Part shown: positions 1 through 9,705 of the stretch, one piece after another
Layout: every line of letters starts with the position of its first letter
Position numbering within the stretch: the first letter of the stretch is position 1
Assembly: GCA_001899235.1 (NCBI GenBank)
Contig: MKVR01000007.1
Span: 62,001 to 126,000, forward strand
DNA from: Nitrosospira sp. 56-18
GTDB lineage: Bacteria; Pseudomonadota; Gammaproteobacteria; Burkholderiales; Nitrosomonadaceae
Reading direction: 5' to 3'
DNA: 64,000 nucleotides
Program-made: the position numbers and the translations under genes
The notes under the pieces: generated by a model
Databases searched by the model: none
What the model saw: the letters and a program-made list of their open reading frames with translations, nothing else
What the model was told of the DNA's origin: nothing

Positions 1-3000
1 TTTCCTGGAAAGTTGCTCTGGCAAAGGTTGGGCCTTGTCGGTGAGTGGCTTGAGAATCGGCAGCACATGCTTCATCACCTGCGTGGACAGCGCGGAGGTA
101 AATCGGTAATCCGCAGCATCCTGGCCGGGGACGAATGCAGTCATCGTCCCGAAAAAACGGTCTCCGATGAAGAATACAAAGGTAGCGGAGCGGTTTACGG
201 CACGGGACTCCTTGACGACACCCGGTGCGGAAAACGTAATATAGCGATGGTCGCCGGTTCCGGTTTTCCCCCCGATGAAAATTTCGCTGCCATCCTCCTC
301 TACCATTGCCCGCGCAAGACGCGATGCTGTACCGGTCTCCACGACATCGGTGAGGACGCCACGCACCGCCGCTGCCAGTTCAGGCGAAAACATTCTTTCT
401 CCCTGGACCGGCGCTCGCTCGACCACCGTTTCGAATGGCGTGCCTGCGCCAAAGCGGAGGTGCTCGATAAGTACGGAAGGTACACGTACGCCATTGTTCA
501 GGATGGTGCCCATCAATTCCGCCAATGCAGCTGGATGGTCAGCGGAACTGCCAATGGCGGTAGCAAGCGATGGAACCAGTGAATTAAAGGGATATCCCAG
601 CCGCTTCCAGCTGCGATGTATCTCCAGGAACGCTTCCAGTTCCAGAAGGACACGAATCCGTATGTCCTGCGAGTTCTTGTGTATCGTCTTGAACAGCCAT
701 TGATAGACCGCAATGCGCTCATTCCCGCTCGCCTCGATCACGTCCTTGTATTCGGCCTTGGGATGCGCGATCAGATAGCGTGCCAGCCATAGCTCCAGGG
801 GATGGACGGTCACCAGATAACCCTGGTCCGCGAGCGAATATTTTCCCGGTCCGTAAATATCGTAAAGCTCCGCCAGGCTCGGCGTCTTCGGTCTTTTAAG
901 GCCGCTTTTAGGTGTGCCTTTGGGAGGTTTAAGACTGGCAAGGTGCGGACTCATGAATTTCTCGAACTCCGCGAAACTCGCGCCGGGATAAAGATAGCGA
1001 TAGGCCGCGGCCAGGCGGCGTGGCGTATGCCTGAAGCTGGAGAAAAATACCGCACTCACATCCGCGGGAGTCTCCTTGTCTTTGTATTTAGCATAAAAGC
1101 GCTGGATAAACTGCCGGCCTTCCTTATCCGCAAATCGTTTGAGGTATATCTCACGTTCCGGATCTCCCGCGTTTCTCAGTATCCTCGCTGAAGATCCTTC
1201 GATGTCGAACATATAGTGGCGCACGATATCGCGCATCAGCCGGATGTAAACAAGATTGATCGAACTCAGGGTGGCCTGGCGCACGCTCGGCATTCTCTCA
1301 TTGTCCTGCGGATTGAAGTTGTGAAAAACATGCGCTCCGCCAGCGGTAAAAAAACTCTCGTAGGGACTCGCCGAATACTTTCGCCCAAGCGCCGCTTCCA
1401 GCATACCTGCCAGGCTCTTGTCCCTGCTTTGCAAAAGATGCGCGATCGCCCACCGGCTGAGATTGTCGCTGGGATCGACCTCTTGCTTGCGCAAAAGCTT
1501 GGGTTCCAGCATCGAATATTTTTTATGCAGCTCCTCGATGATTTCCAGATAAGTGACCAGCGTCCTCAGTTTTGCGGTTGAGCCCAGATCGAGCTTTGTC
1601 CCTCGATTGATATCCAGGGGCTGATCAAAATTGTCCGCCTGAATTCGAAACTTGGCGCCTCCGGGAGTCAACTCGGAAAGCGTGAAACTGTATATGATCT
1701 TACCCGGATCCTCCTTCTCAAGCATGCGATAACCATAGAGACCCATCGCCTTGGCATATTTCTCGTCCTTGAGCCCGCGCAGCATATCGGTGACCTTCCG
1801 CTGCAATTCTCCATCCAGGGTACTCTGCACCGACAGATCCAGCCGGTCCACGTCATACATTCGCTGCAATCCGAGCAGATAGGCGAGCCGCGCGCGGACG
1901 TTATTCACCGCTTTTTGCGCGACGAAATTCCTTGGTTCTTCGGTCATGACGGCATCGCGGAAGCGCAGCGGTATCGGCAGCGCGACATCCCTGAGAATGG
2001 ACGGTATCACGCCAGCCTGGGCCAGCACCCGCAAGTGGCTGTTGGTAAGCTCCTCCAGCGCTTTCCTGCCGGAAATCAGATAATAGGAAGGCCTGCGCTG
2101 CGCAATCATCAGGCTCAGCACGTGCTTGTAGAGGCGCGCTGCCTCGGTCAACGCATCCCCTCTGGCGAAACCAGAGTTCAGAATGCGATTGGTCTCATCG
2201 AAATCCAGGCCGTACCATACCCACAAGCCATCGCCCAATCCGTTTGCTTCGCCGTAGCCCGGCGCCCCTGCCAGGGGTACGGTGTTCAGGTAATCCATTA
2301 TGATGTGCTGGCGATGCGGCATCGTTTCTTCCCCATCCAGGTAAGCACGAACCGAGGCTGAGAGAACTTGCTGCAGCTTGTCTAGCGGGGTAGTAGTCAA
2401 CCCATTGGGGGAATGCCGATATTTTTCGATCTGGGTCGCCAGCGTGCTGCCTCCGACCACGTCGTGCTCCGGCTGGAAGAATTGAGTCATCTTATCCAGC
2501 AGCGCCTTGCCCAGCCTGTTCCACTCGATCGCCGGATTTTTTTTCGGATGGGTGACATCGAGCAGCTCACGATTTTCGATAAACAGCAGACTGTTGGTTA
2601 CTATTTTTGGAATAGCCGCGAAATTTTCATAGATACGCGTTGGAAATACCGTGCGATACAGGAGTTTTCCTCTGTCCCCGGCAACTTGCAGACCCGCCTG
2701 CGTTTTCTCGCGATAGGGTATGAAAAGGCCCTCCGCCGCGAGCTCGCGCATGTTGGGAGAAAGCCGTGCCTGGGCACTTATCTGGAAGCCGTGTTTCGTC
2801 AGATTACGCAGCATTTCGGGCAAGCGGCTGTAGCCCATGCGTATATCATAGGGCCCGGCCTGCGTGAGAAGTGCGGCTTCGGCTGGATCGGCAGCGCCTT
2901 TCTCGACTTCCCAGCGCAAATCCTCTGCCAGCTTCGCGAGGTAATGCGCCTGGTAGGCGGAAGTTCCCATTTCCAGATAAATCAGGAAAATCGCGATACC

Positions 3001-3060
3001 GGCCACGGCAAGAAGCAGGATCAGAAAGGAAAGAGCAAGAAACTCGAGCGTGCGCCTCAA
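1..3060 (-). CDS. Class A penicillin-binding protein (GT51 transglycosylase plus transpeptidase), 3' end beyond window
   Basis: Bifunctional peptidoglycan synthase acting at the outer face of the inner membrane: it polymerises lipid II and cross-links the peptides. The reading frame is open for 1020 codons and runs off the left edge without a stop, so the C-terminus is missing. One N-terminal membrane anchor spans about residues 4-26. The GT51 domain is recognisable from a FIENREL motif and GGSTLATQ about 35 residues later. The transpeptidase domain shows all three catalytic motifs: S494-TAK497, S600-I-N602 and K932-T-G934. I place the start at a TTG (3060), because a TGA lies only six codons upstream and no ATG is available before the anchor. 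An ATG at about 3071 sits in another frame, one base out at a TTT run, so a frameshift or sequencing slip is possible. The large spacing between motifs resembles the long PBPs of betaproteobacteria rather than classical PBP1a/1b. Confidence 0.85.
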   Translation of the reverse strand, partial: MRRTLEFLALSFLILLLAVAGIAIFLIYLEMGTSAYQAHYLAKLAEDLRWEVEKGAADPAEAALLTQAGPYDIRMGYSRLPEMLRNLTKHGFQISAQARLSPNMRELAAEGLFIPYREKTQAGLQVAGDRGKLLYRTVFPTRIYENFAAIPKIVTNSLLFIENRELLDVTHPKKNPAIEWNRLGKALLDKMTQFFQPEHDVVGGSTLATQIEKYRHSPNGLTTTPLDKLQQVLSASVRAYLDGEETMPHRQHIIMDYLNTVPLAGAPGYGEANGLGDGLWVWYGLDFDETNRILNSGFARGDALTEAARLYKHVLSLMIAQRRPSYYLISGRKALEELTNSHLRVLAQAGVIPSILRDVALPIPLRFRDAVMTEEPRNFVAQKAVNNVRARLAYLLGLQRMYDVDRLDLSVQSTLDGELQRKVTDMLRGLKDEKYAKAMGLYGYRMLEKEDPGKIIYSFTLSELTPGGAKFRIQADNFDQPLDINRGTKLDLGSTAKLRTLVTYLEIIEELHKKYSMLEPKLLRKQEVDPSDNLSRWAIAHLLQSRDKSLAGMLEAALGRKYSASPYESFFTAGGAHVFHNFNPQDNERMPSVRQATLSSINLVYIRLMRDIVRHYMFDIEGSSARILRNAGDPEREIYLKRFADKEGRQFIQRFYAKYKDKETPADVSAVFFSSFRHTPRRLAAAYRYLYPGASFAEFEKFMSPHLASLKPPKGTPKSGLKRPKTPSLAELYDIYGPGKYSLADQGYLVTVHPLELWLARYLIAHPKAEYKDVIEASGNERIAVYQWLFKTIHKNSQDIRIRVLLELEAFLEIHRSWKRLGYPFNSLVPSLATAIGSSADHPAALAELMGTILNNGVRVPSVLIEHLRFGAGTPFETVVERAPVQGERMFSPELAAAVRGVLTDVVETGTASRLARAMVEEDGSEIFIGGKTGTGDHRYITFSAPGVVKESRAVNRSATFVFFIGDRFFGTMTAFVPGQDAADYRFTSALSTQVMKHVLPILKPLTDKAQPLPEQLSRK

Positions 3061-3098
3061 AGTGAAACCATCAAGTCAAGGAATAACGAGCAAAGCTC

Positions 3099-3194
3099 AT
3101 GAATAAACGGAATGCCGCGGCAGCGGCGCGATTTCTCAGGTGGAACGAGGAAGATTTCCTCGATATCATGCAAGTGCTTCGTGATGACGAATAA
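3099..3194 (+). CDS. Possible 31-aa small protein
   Basis: A short ATG-initiated frame encodes a basic N-terminus (MNKRNAAAAARF) followed by an acidic helix-like tail (NEEDFLDIMQVLRDDE). Composition is protein-like and amphipathic. The only upstream AGGA is about 17 bases from the ATG, too far for a convincing ribosome binding site. The sequence also contains the 7-bp inverted repeat, so the apparent coding signal could be incidental. I know of no family; treat as a candidate only. Confidence 0.25.
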   Translation: MNKRNAAAAARFLRWNEEDFLDIMQVLRDDE

Positions 3195-3484
3195 ATCAGC
3201 AGTGCGGCTTCGGCAGGAATGGCTAAAGCACTGCCATGGCATGCCATGCACCGAGCCGTCTGAAAAACCTTTAGAAAAACTTCTATTCCAGATTAGCCGA
3301 ACCTTGGCAAAAACCAAGGCGGTAACTCAATCTGGTTAGCAATATAGAGAATTCCTCGCCAAATGGCAAACGGGAAACCTGGTTTATCCCGGTTTATGGT
3401 TGCATCCGGATCAGGCTGGCGATAGCGCATCCATTTTTCCGACAAGCTCCAGCCATAAGAAATCCCTGAGCAAATGGAGAGCGA

Positions 3485-3490
3485 TATAAT
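3485..3490 (+). promoter_or_regulatory. Candidate -10 box for the cytochrome c gene
   Basis: A perfect TATAAT lies 70 bases upstream of the cytochrome ATG. No good -35 hexamer is visible 16-18 bases upstream, so the promoter may be weak or activator-dependent. Confidence 0.4.
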
Positions 3491-3559
3491 AACCTGTCCA
3501 TCCATCGCCCCATCGATCGAAGGCGATCTCGGGATTCTTTAAAAGGAGAACAACGAAAA

Positions 3560-3868
3560 ATGAATAAAGCAACGCTATTGTTGGCTGCAACCATGCTCGC
3601 CGGTCTGGCGGGATGTTCCAAGACCGATCCTTACACGCCCCCTGAAAATGCAACAGGAGAAGATATCTTTTATGCGAACTGCAGCAAATGCCACAAGCCG
3701 GAAGCACCAGGCACCGTGATGACGCTGAGCAGTTCCATGGCCAACAAGGAGGCCATTACCCAGAAGATAGCAAAAGGAAGCATGTCCATGCCCGCCTTCC
3801 CCAACATAAAAGGCGAGCCGGCCCAGCGCCTGGCTGAATTCATCCTGGCGAACAGCAAGACGAAATAG
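3560..3868 (+). CDS. Lipoprotein class I cytochrome c
   Basis: A 102-aa electron carrier predicted to be anchored to a membrane facing the periplasm. Residues 1-19 form a lipoprotein signal with lipobox LAGC, Cys19 being the lipidated residue. The mature part carries one haem-binding motif, C41-S-K-C44-H45, and a C-terminal Met77-Pro78 that fits the usual axial methionine of class I cytochromes. An AAAGGAGA ribosome site lies about 10 bases upstream of the ATG. It stands alone, with the acylase gene 157 bp downstream. Redox partner cannot be told from the sequence. Such small carriers are abundant in ammonia oxidisers. Confidence 0.88.
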   Translation: MNKATLLLAATMLAGLAGCSKTDPYTPPENATGEDIFYANCSKCHKPEAPGTVMTLSSSMANKEAITQKIAKGSMSMPAFPNIKGEPAQRLAEFILANSKTK

Positions 3869-3939
3869 GCTGCCGTGTTTCGCGGACCAGGATGCCCGAC
3901 TCGTTCCCGTTCTCGTGAAAACGGCATGGGGTGATGATA

Positions 3940-3958
3940 TTCCCGTTTTTTTCGGGAA
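3940..3958. other. Hairpin after the cytochrome c gene
   Basis: TTCCCG and CGGGAA flank a seven-base T loop. It could be a weak terminator of the cytochrome gene, but no T-tract follows on the + strand. Confidence 0.25.
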
Positions 3959-4025
3959 ACGTTTGTCATGATCCTCCCCCTCCCATGGTAGGCCGGATGC
4001 GGCACACCTTTCGGCCTGCCGGATT

Positions 4026-6419
4026 GTGATTGCCCTATCCCGCAGGGCATGCCGTTTTCTGCTCATGCTCGCCATGTTGGCGCTGTTCGCGGCAGGTGCC
4101 GCCTGGCTGCTGCTGCGCGGCAGCCTGCCGCACTATGGCGGCTCCGCCTATCTGGCTGGGCTCGCCGCTCCCGTGACCATCGAGCGAGACGCGCTAGGCA
4201 GCGTGACGGTGCGTGCGGACAGTCATCTTGATGTGGCGCGAGCGCTGGGCTATGTTCACGCGCAGGAGCGCTTTTTCGAGATGGATCTGCTGAGGCGGCA
4301 AGCGGCTGGGGAACTGGCCGAATTATTCGGGCCGGCCGCGTTGCCCATGGACCGCAAGTCCCGGGTACATCGCATGCGCGTACGCGCCTCGGCAGCGCTG
4401 TCACGGTTGCCGGTCGAACAGCAGCAACTGCTTGCGGCCTATCGCGATGGGGTAAATGGCGGCCTCGCTGACCTCTCGTCGCGTCCATTTCCCTATCTTC
4501 TGGTCCGCACCCACCCAGGCATGTGGCGCAGCGAGGACAGTCTGCTGGCTGTCTCTGCGATGTTTTTCACGCTCAATGATGAGGAAAACCATCGCGAGCT
4601 GGCTCTATCCGCCATGCGGGCAGCCCTTCCTGAAAGCGCCTACAGATTCCTGGTCGCACGAGGAGGTGAATGGGATGCGCCGCTTGCCGGAATCGCGCTT
4701 CAGTGGCCGCCCCCCCCATCAGCCGGGGAATTGGATTTGCGCAAGCTTGCTCCCGGCCTCATGCGCGACACCGAGGAATATAACGGCTACCTCCCCGGCA
4801 GCAACAGCTTCGCCGTCGCCGGCGCGCTGACCGGAGGCGCGGCACTCGTAGGAAATGACATGCATCTGGGACTGAGGGTGCCAAACATCTGGTTTCGCAC
4901 ACGCCTCGTTTATCCCCATCCCAGGCATCCGGAACGAATCGTCGACGTCAGCGGAGCCAGCCTTCCCGGCACCCCGGCTACTACCGTGGGTTCCAATGGC
5001 AGGGTGGCCTGGAGTTTTACCAACAGCTATGGCGACCTCCTGGACTGGGTACGCGTAACGCTGCATCCAGCCGACAACTTCACCTATCGAAGCGCGGAGG
5101 GCTGGAAGCCGTTATCCATTCACCGTGAGGTACTGCATGTACGTGGCGCCCCGGACGAGACCCTGGACATCTATGAAACCGAATGGGGACCAATTCTTGC
5201 TGCCGATCATGATGGAGCGCCCCTCGCGCTGGCGTGGACCGCCCATCGGCCCGGCTCGGTGAATATGGAGCTGGTCTTTCTGGAGCAGGCCGAAACCTTG
5301 GAACAGGCCGTTTCAATTGCACGGAAAGCAGGCATGCCGCCACAAAATTTTATCGTTGGGGATCTGGCTGGCAGGATCGCGTGGACCATAGCAGGCCGCC
5401 TGCCCGTTCGGACCGGCAATTTCGATCCCACGCTGCCGTCCGACTGGTCGGCCGCAGGCACGGGATGGAATGGCTGGCTGAACCCGGACGAATATCCTCT
5501 CATCACTGATCCGCCCTCAGGGCGATTATGGTCCGCAAACGCCCGGGTCGTGGAAGGGCCCATGCTCGACAAGATCGGCGACGGCGGTTATGACCTGGGC
5601 GCGCGCGCCAAGCAGATTCGAGACGATTTGTTCGAACGACAGCACTTCTCGCCCGCCGACATGCTGGCTATTCAGCTCGATGATCGGGCGCTGTTTCTTT
5701 CGCGCTGGCGGGCGCTGCTCGATGAGACAGTGAAACAGGGGAAAGCGGAACCCTGGCGCACCGAAATGCGGCAGGCCATGCGGGACTGGGATGGATACGC
5801 CTCGACGGATTCAGTGGCTTACCGGCTGGTGCGGGAATTCCGCCAGGAAGTCATCAGAACCGTGCTCGACGGTTTTGCGGCTGCGGTCCGAATCAAATAC
5901 CCGTCATTCATGCTTCCAAAACTGAACCAGGCCGAGCATGCGGTATGGATGCTGGTGCAAACCCGCCCTCCGCATTTGCTGCCCTCCATTTACACGGACT
6001 GGCAAGACATGCTGGACAGTTGCGCAAGGCGCCTGGCCGAGCGCATGCGCGGCCAGCCGGGCGGAATCGCCGCGCGTACCTGGGGGGAGCGCAACACCGC
6101 AAGCATTCGGCATCCGGTCAGCCGCAACCTGCCGGGATTCATTGCAGACTGGCTGGACATGCCAAAAAACCAGTTGCCGGGAGACACCCATATGCCCCGG
6201 GTGCAGGGGCGGGATTTCGGCGCCTCCAACCGCCTGGCGGTTGCACCCGGGCTTGAAGAGCAGGGCTATTTCGAGATGCCCGGCGGCCAGAGCGGGCACC
6301 CCCTCTCGCCGTACTACGGCAGCGGACATGCCGACTGGGTTGCGGGAAAACCGACGCCGTTCCTTCCGGGGCAGGCACAACAAACCCTGCACCTTTATCC
6401 GGATGCAGAAAACCGTTAA
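4026..6419 (+). CDS. Penicillin acylase family (Ntn-hydrolase) protein
   Basis: A 797-aa member of the penicillin G acylase / acyl-homoserine-lactone acylase family, which hydrolyse amide bonds of acylated substrates in the periplasm. Residues 10-31 form an N-terminal hydrophobic segment that acts as signal or anchor. The alpha-chain region includes the typical RDALGSVTVRA and GYVHAQERFFEMD stretches. The spacer ends at G258, and the new N-terminal nucleophile would be S259 in the GSNSFAVAG motif, so autocatalytic cleavage into alpha and beta chains is expected. Total length fits the family. Start is a GTG at 4026 with a poor ribosome site; an internal ATG would cut into the signal segment. 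Substrate (beta-lactam, AHL or other acyl amide) cannot be assigned. Confidence 0.85.
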   Translation: MIALSRRACRFLLMLAMLALFAAGAAWLLLRGSLPHYGGSAYLAGLAAPVTIERDALGSVTVRADSHLDVARALGYVHAQERFFEMDLLRRQAAGELAELFGPAALPMDRKSRVHRMRVRASAALSRLPVEQQQLLAAYRDGVNGGLADLSSRPFPYLLVRTHPGMWRSEDSLLAVSAMFFTLNDEENHRELALSAMRAALPESAYRFLVARGGEWDAPLAGIALQWPPPPSAGELDLRKLAPGLMRDTEEYNGYLPGSNSFAVAGALTGGAALVGNDMHLGLRVPNIWFRTRLVYPHPRHPERIVDVSGASLPGTPATTVGSNGRVAWSFTNSYGDLLDWVRVTLHPADNFTYRSAEGWKPLSIHREVLHVRGAPDETLDIYETEWGPILAADHDGAPLALAWTAHRPGSVNMELVFLEQAETLEQAVSIARKAGMPPQNFIVGDLAGRIAWTIAGRLPVRTGNFDPTLPSDWSAAGTGWNGWLNPDEYPLITDPPSGRLWSANARVVEGPMLDKIGDGGYDLGARAKQIRDDLFERQHFSPADMLAIQLDDRALFLSRWRALLDETVKQGKAEPWRTEMRQAMRDWDGYASTDSVAYRLVREFRQEVIRTVLDGFAAAVRIKYPSFMLPKLNQAEHAVWMLVQTRPPHLLPSIYTDWQDMLDSCARRLAERMRGQPGGIAARTWGERNTASIRHPVSRNLPGFIADWLDMPKNQLPGDTHMPRVQGRDFGASNRLAVAPGLEEQGYFEMPGGQSGHPLSPYYGSGHADWVAGKPTPFLPGQAQQTLHLYPDAENR

Positions 6420-6510
6420 CGATCCAATCCAGCGATCGGCCATCTCCATCTGTCAGCTTCATGTGCCTGTCAATACCATGTGACCGCGTCCCCGGAAAGG
6501 GCGCAGCGGG

Positions 6511-6530
6511 GATTTATTCAGCGCCTCCCT
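6511..6530. repeat. Remnant terminal repeat of family A element
   Basis: GATTTATTCAGCGCCTCCC matches the right end of the full element at 10173-10594 with one or two changes. No matching left end is seen, so it is a solo end or decayed copy just upstream of the squalene/phytoene synthase gene. Confidence 0.5.
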
Positions 6531-6555
6531 TGACCATCGGGCTCGTCAACAGGTA

Positions 6556-7644
6556 ATGTTCGCCCCTTTATCAGCGCCTGGGAATCTCCGCTTGAGATCT
6601 ACTTTCACCGCATACGCCCCGCATGACCTGCTTCACGGCATCCTCAAGCATGTCTCCCGTTCGTTTTATCTCACCCTCAACGTACTGCCGGAAGGCGTGC
6701 GCGACCAGATGGGCCTGGCTTACCTTTTTGCGCGCGCCGCCGATACCATCGCGGATACCGATCTCATCGACCGTGACCAGCGCTTGAAATATCTCCAGCA
6801 GTTTCGCATGCAGTTCGCCTCCCCCGAAATCCACTGGGAAGACCTTCGGGAAATGCAGGCAGCGCTGGCTCCGCACCAGATGGATTCGGCGGAAAGCATC
6901 CTTCTCCAGCGGCTGGAAGACTGCTTCAAGTTGTATGAAACCTGCTCCGCCGGCGACCGCATGCGTATCCAATGGCTTATGGACGTGCTTCCGCGCGGGA
7001 TGGAAATGGACTTGACGCGATTTCCCGGCCAGTCCGCCGCCGATCTCACGGCGTTGGCCACGCTGGATGAACTCGATCAGTACACCTATTATGTCGCGGG
7101 ATGCGTCGGAGAATTCTGGACCAGGATGGTCTGCGCCCACCGGCCAGCCATGTCCCGATGGGATACTGAAAAAATGTCGGCCATTGGAGTAAGATTCGGC
7201 AAGGGATTGCAGCTTACCAACATACTGAAAGATATCGGCCGCGACCTGCATCATGGCCGATGCTATGTGCCGGAACCGCTGTTGTCAGCGGCCGGGCTGA
7301 CGCCCGCCGATCTGCTGGACGGGCGCCGCAGCCTGCCATTGTTTAGGCCCGTCCTGAGCCAGCTTATCAAACTGGCCATGCAACATCTGGACCAGGGCTG
7401 GATTTATACGATATCGATACCGGGTTTCGAAATCCGTCAGCGCCTGGCATGCATGTGGCCAATATTATTGGCCGGCGAAACGCTGAAACGTGTCTCGGCT
7501 TCTCCTGACATTCTCAATCCCGCAGTCAATGTGAAGGCGCCCCGCACTACCGTATACCGTGTCATGGCCCTGACCATCCTCTCAGGGGCCAATGGATACG
7601 TTGCAACAGCTTACTGGAACCAACTGAAAAAATCGTTTTCCTGA
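6556..7644 (+). CDS. Squalene/phytoene synthase family protein (farnesyl-diphosphate farnesyltransferase type)
   Basis: A 362-aa head-to-head prenyl synthase, expected to condense two farnesyl diphosphates to presqualene diphosphate or squalene, feeding hopanoid synthesis. Both Mg-diphosphate motifs are present: DTIAD within ARAADTIADTD near residue 63, and NILKDIGRDLHHG near residue 224. The YYVAGCVGEFWTRM segment resembles squalene synthases more than phytoene synthases. An early SRSF motif (residues 35-38) matches the family's SRSF substrate loop. The ATG at 6556 has only a close AGG upstream, so the start could be slightly downstream. The next gene is a membrane transporter 129 bp away on the same strand. 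The exact product is not shown by sequence. Confidence 0.82.
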   Translation: MFAPLSAPGNLRLRSTFTAYAPHDLLHGILKHVSRSFYLTLNVLPEGVRDQMGLAYLFARAADTIADTDLIDRDQRLKYLQQFRMQFASPEIHWEDLREMQAALAPHQMDSAESILLQRLEDCFKLYETCSAGDRMRIQWLMDVLPRGMEMDLTRFPGQSAADLTALATLDELDQYTYYVAGCVGEFWTRMVCAHRPAMSRWDTEKMSAIGVRFGKGLQLTNILKDIGRDLHHGRCYVPEPLLSAAGLTPADLLDGRRSLPLFRPVLSQLIKLAMQHLDQGWIYTISIPGFEIRQRLACMWPILLAGETLKRVSASPDILNPAVNVKAPRTTVYRVMALTILSGANGYVATAYWNQLKKSFS

Positions 7645-7773
7645 TACCCATGCTGCCGGATACCCCTCAATCCCTCCCGTGCTTCCTGTGCTGTGCGCAA
7701 AACCTGTCGAGTTGGCGAAAAAGCGCTCTGAATCCATATCAAGCACGGATAACCCTGGAACAGAATAACCGCG

Positions 7774-9450
7774 ATGCAACAGGATAAACCCGAAATAGCA
7801 CCCAGTGCCGTTCGCGCGCGAGGATTCACAGATGCCATCGGTCGCTGGCTCGATACCAACATTTTTTCCCTGGGACGGGAAATGCGGCTTTCCTACCTGC
7901 CTCCGCTCATGGTTTATGCGGCCGCAGGCATTTCGGGGCTGACTAGTATCGTTGGCACATTTTACGTGAAGGAGCAACTGGGACTTACCGCCGAATTTCT
8001 CGCGGCGCTTGGGTTCTGGATGATGCTCCCATGGGCCCTGAAGATGCCGCTGGGGCATCTGGTCGATCTGGCGTGGCGATGGAAAAGCCTGCTGGTATAC
8101 GTGGGAGCGGGCCTCATCACGATCAGCATCCTGATCATGGTCGGCCTGCTGGGACATCTCGACGCGATGCGGGCCATCGCTTCGGTGGAAGCCTGGTACG
8201 TGACATCGTCATTGCTTGCTCCCATAGGGTATGTGTTGCAGGATGTCGTGGCGGATGCGATGACGGTCGAAGCAGTGCCGCGAATCGATGCCGATAGCAA
8301 GACGCTCTCCCTGGATGAACGCAAGTCGATGCATGTCACCATGCAGACTCTCGGGCGCGTCGCCATCATTTCCGGAGGCGTGCTGGTATCGCTCATGAAC
8401 GTTTTCCTGCTGCAGGGCGTCAATGATCTGCCCAATGAAGAAAAGGCTGCAGCCTACCTGTTCGTCTATGAGCTTGCCCTCATCATTCCGGGCGCTTCGG
8501 TCTGCGGCGTTTTGTTCGCCGCCTGGCTGCGCTGGCGCGATATGGCGAGGCTGCGGGCAAGGGGCCTTGGCCGGGAGGAAAGCCGCGCGCTGCTCGAAAG
8601 CCAGGCCCCTCCCCCACCAGTCAACTGGTGGATTCTGGGAGGAGGGCTGGCCTTTACCCTGGTTTCCCTCAGCGTTGGCCTTAGCCGTATCCCGGGGGCG
8701 GAAGAAATTATTTTTCTCGTTTCCATGGCCATCGTCATTTTCTTGATGTGGCGCTTGACCGGCGAACTCGAGCCCGAAGCGCGCAACGTGCTGGTCGGGA
8801 CAGCAGTATTGATATTTGTATTTCGGGCAGTGCCGGGGCCGGGAGCGGGTTCGACCTGGTGGATGATCGACGAACTGGGCTTCGACCAGCAATTTCTCGC
8901 AACCTTGTCACTCATCGGCGCAACGTTGACCCTCGCAGGAATGTTCATTTTTCGGCGCTTCATGGCCGAGCGGTCCATCGCCTATATCATCGCCTCCCTT
9001 ACTATCCTGGGAAGTTTGCTGTCGCTCCCCATCATCGGCATGTATTTCGGCCTGCATGAATGGACGGCTTCGGTAACCGGCGGCGTAGTGGACGCCCGGT
9101 TCATTGCCGTGATCGACACTGCCCTGGAATCGCCCCTGGGTCAGATTGCCATGATACCCATGCTGGCCTGGATCGCAAACTCGGCGCCGGAAAGGCTCAA
9201 GGCAACCTTTTTCGCGGTGATGGCCTCCTTCACCAACCTGGCACTATCCGCTTCCCAGCTTGCCACCAAGTACATAAACCAGATCTTTACGGTTACACGG
9301 GAAGTAAAGGATCCGGCGACAGGGCAAATCACGGTTCCGGCCGATTACAGCGAGCTCGGCACGCTTCTGATTGCGGTTACCCTGATCGGATTTGTCCTGC
9401 CGCTGCTGTCCATCGCCGTCATCCAGCTCACGCGCTTTCGCAATGCCTGA
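7774..9450 (+). CDS. BT1/folate-biopterin-like major facilitator transporter
   Basis: A 558-aa polytopic inner-membrane protein with about twelve hydrophobic segments. Two stretches match the BT1 (folate-biopterin transporter) branch of the major facilitator superfamily: PWALKMPLGHLVDLAWRW near residues 87-104 (compare the family's PW.IKP..G..SD) and YVLQDVVADAMTVEAV near residues 152-167 (compare D.VADA.VVE). A hydrophilic loop with an R/E-rich stretch lies around residues 250-280. Substrate is unknown; bacterial and plastid members of this group include folate carriers, but others are uncharacterised. It follows the squalene synthase gene on the same strand, so it could be co-transcribed, though no functional link is evident. 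Confidence 0.65.
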   Translation: MQQDKPEIAPSAVRARGFTDAIGRWLDTNIFSLGREMRLSYLPPLMVYAAAGISGLTSIVGTFYVKEQLGLTAEFLAALGFWMMLPWALKMPLGHLVDLAWRWKSLLVYVGAGLITISILIMVGLLGHLDAMRAIASVEAWYVTSSLLAPIGYVLQDVVADAMTVEAVPRIDADSKTLSLDERKSMHVTMQTLGRVAIISGGVLVSLMNVFLLQGVNDLPNEEKAAAYLFVYELALIIPGASVCGVLFAAWLRWRDMARLRARGLGREESRALLESQAPPPPVNWWILGGGLAFTLVSLSVGLSRIPGAEEIIFLVSMAIVIFLMWRLTGELEPEARNVLVGTAVLIFVFRAVPGPGAGSTWWMIDELGFDQQFLATLSLIGATLTLAGMFIFRRFMAERSIAYIIASLTILGSLLSLPIIGMYFGLHEWTASVTGGVVDARFIAVIDTALESPLGQIAMIPMLAWIANSAPERLKATFFAVMASFTNLALSASQLATKYINQIFTVTREVKDPATGQITVPADYSELGTLLIAVTLIGFVLPLLSIAVIQLTRFRNA

Positions 9451-9558
9451 CACATTCCCGGCACACGAGGCGGAGTGGTCATGAGGTAGCGCCTGTCATC
9501 CTCTGCGGGGTTGCCGTTCGAAGCCTGCCCCGGCCGGGTGTTCCCTTGACAAGTTCCA

Positions 9559-9580
9559 GCCCGAAGTACATCATTCGGGC
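9559..9580. other. Hairpin between transporter and small membrane protein genes
   Basis: GCCCGAA and TTCGGGC form a 7-bp stem around an 8-base loop, followed by GGGGG rather than a T-tract. It might stall or protect the transporter mRNA; a classical terminator is not supported. Confidence 0.3.
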
Positions 9581-9705
9581 GGGGGCAAGGAGTCGCTGGC
9601 CGAGTGGCTCTGCGTTGCTGCAATCGCCGGCTCCGCCTGGACTCCTGCCTCCGACCACGATGCGATCCCCGCCTCTCGACTATCCTTTTCCCGGCACCCG
9701 AAGTC

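Larger units (their letters stand above)
3061..3559. other. Intergenic region between divergent PBP gene and cytochrome c
   Basis: No long convincing gene is present. It holds a 31-codon open frame at 3099-3194, a perfect 7-bp inverted repeat (CGAGGAA/TTCCTCG, 3147-3163) and a good -10 box near its right end. The other open frames here show no family features and conflict with each other on both strands. Confidence 0.5.
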
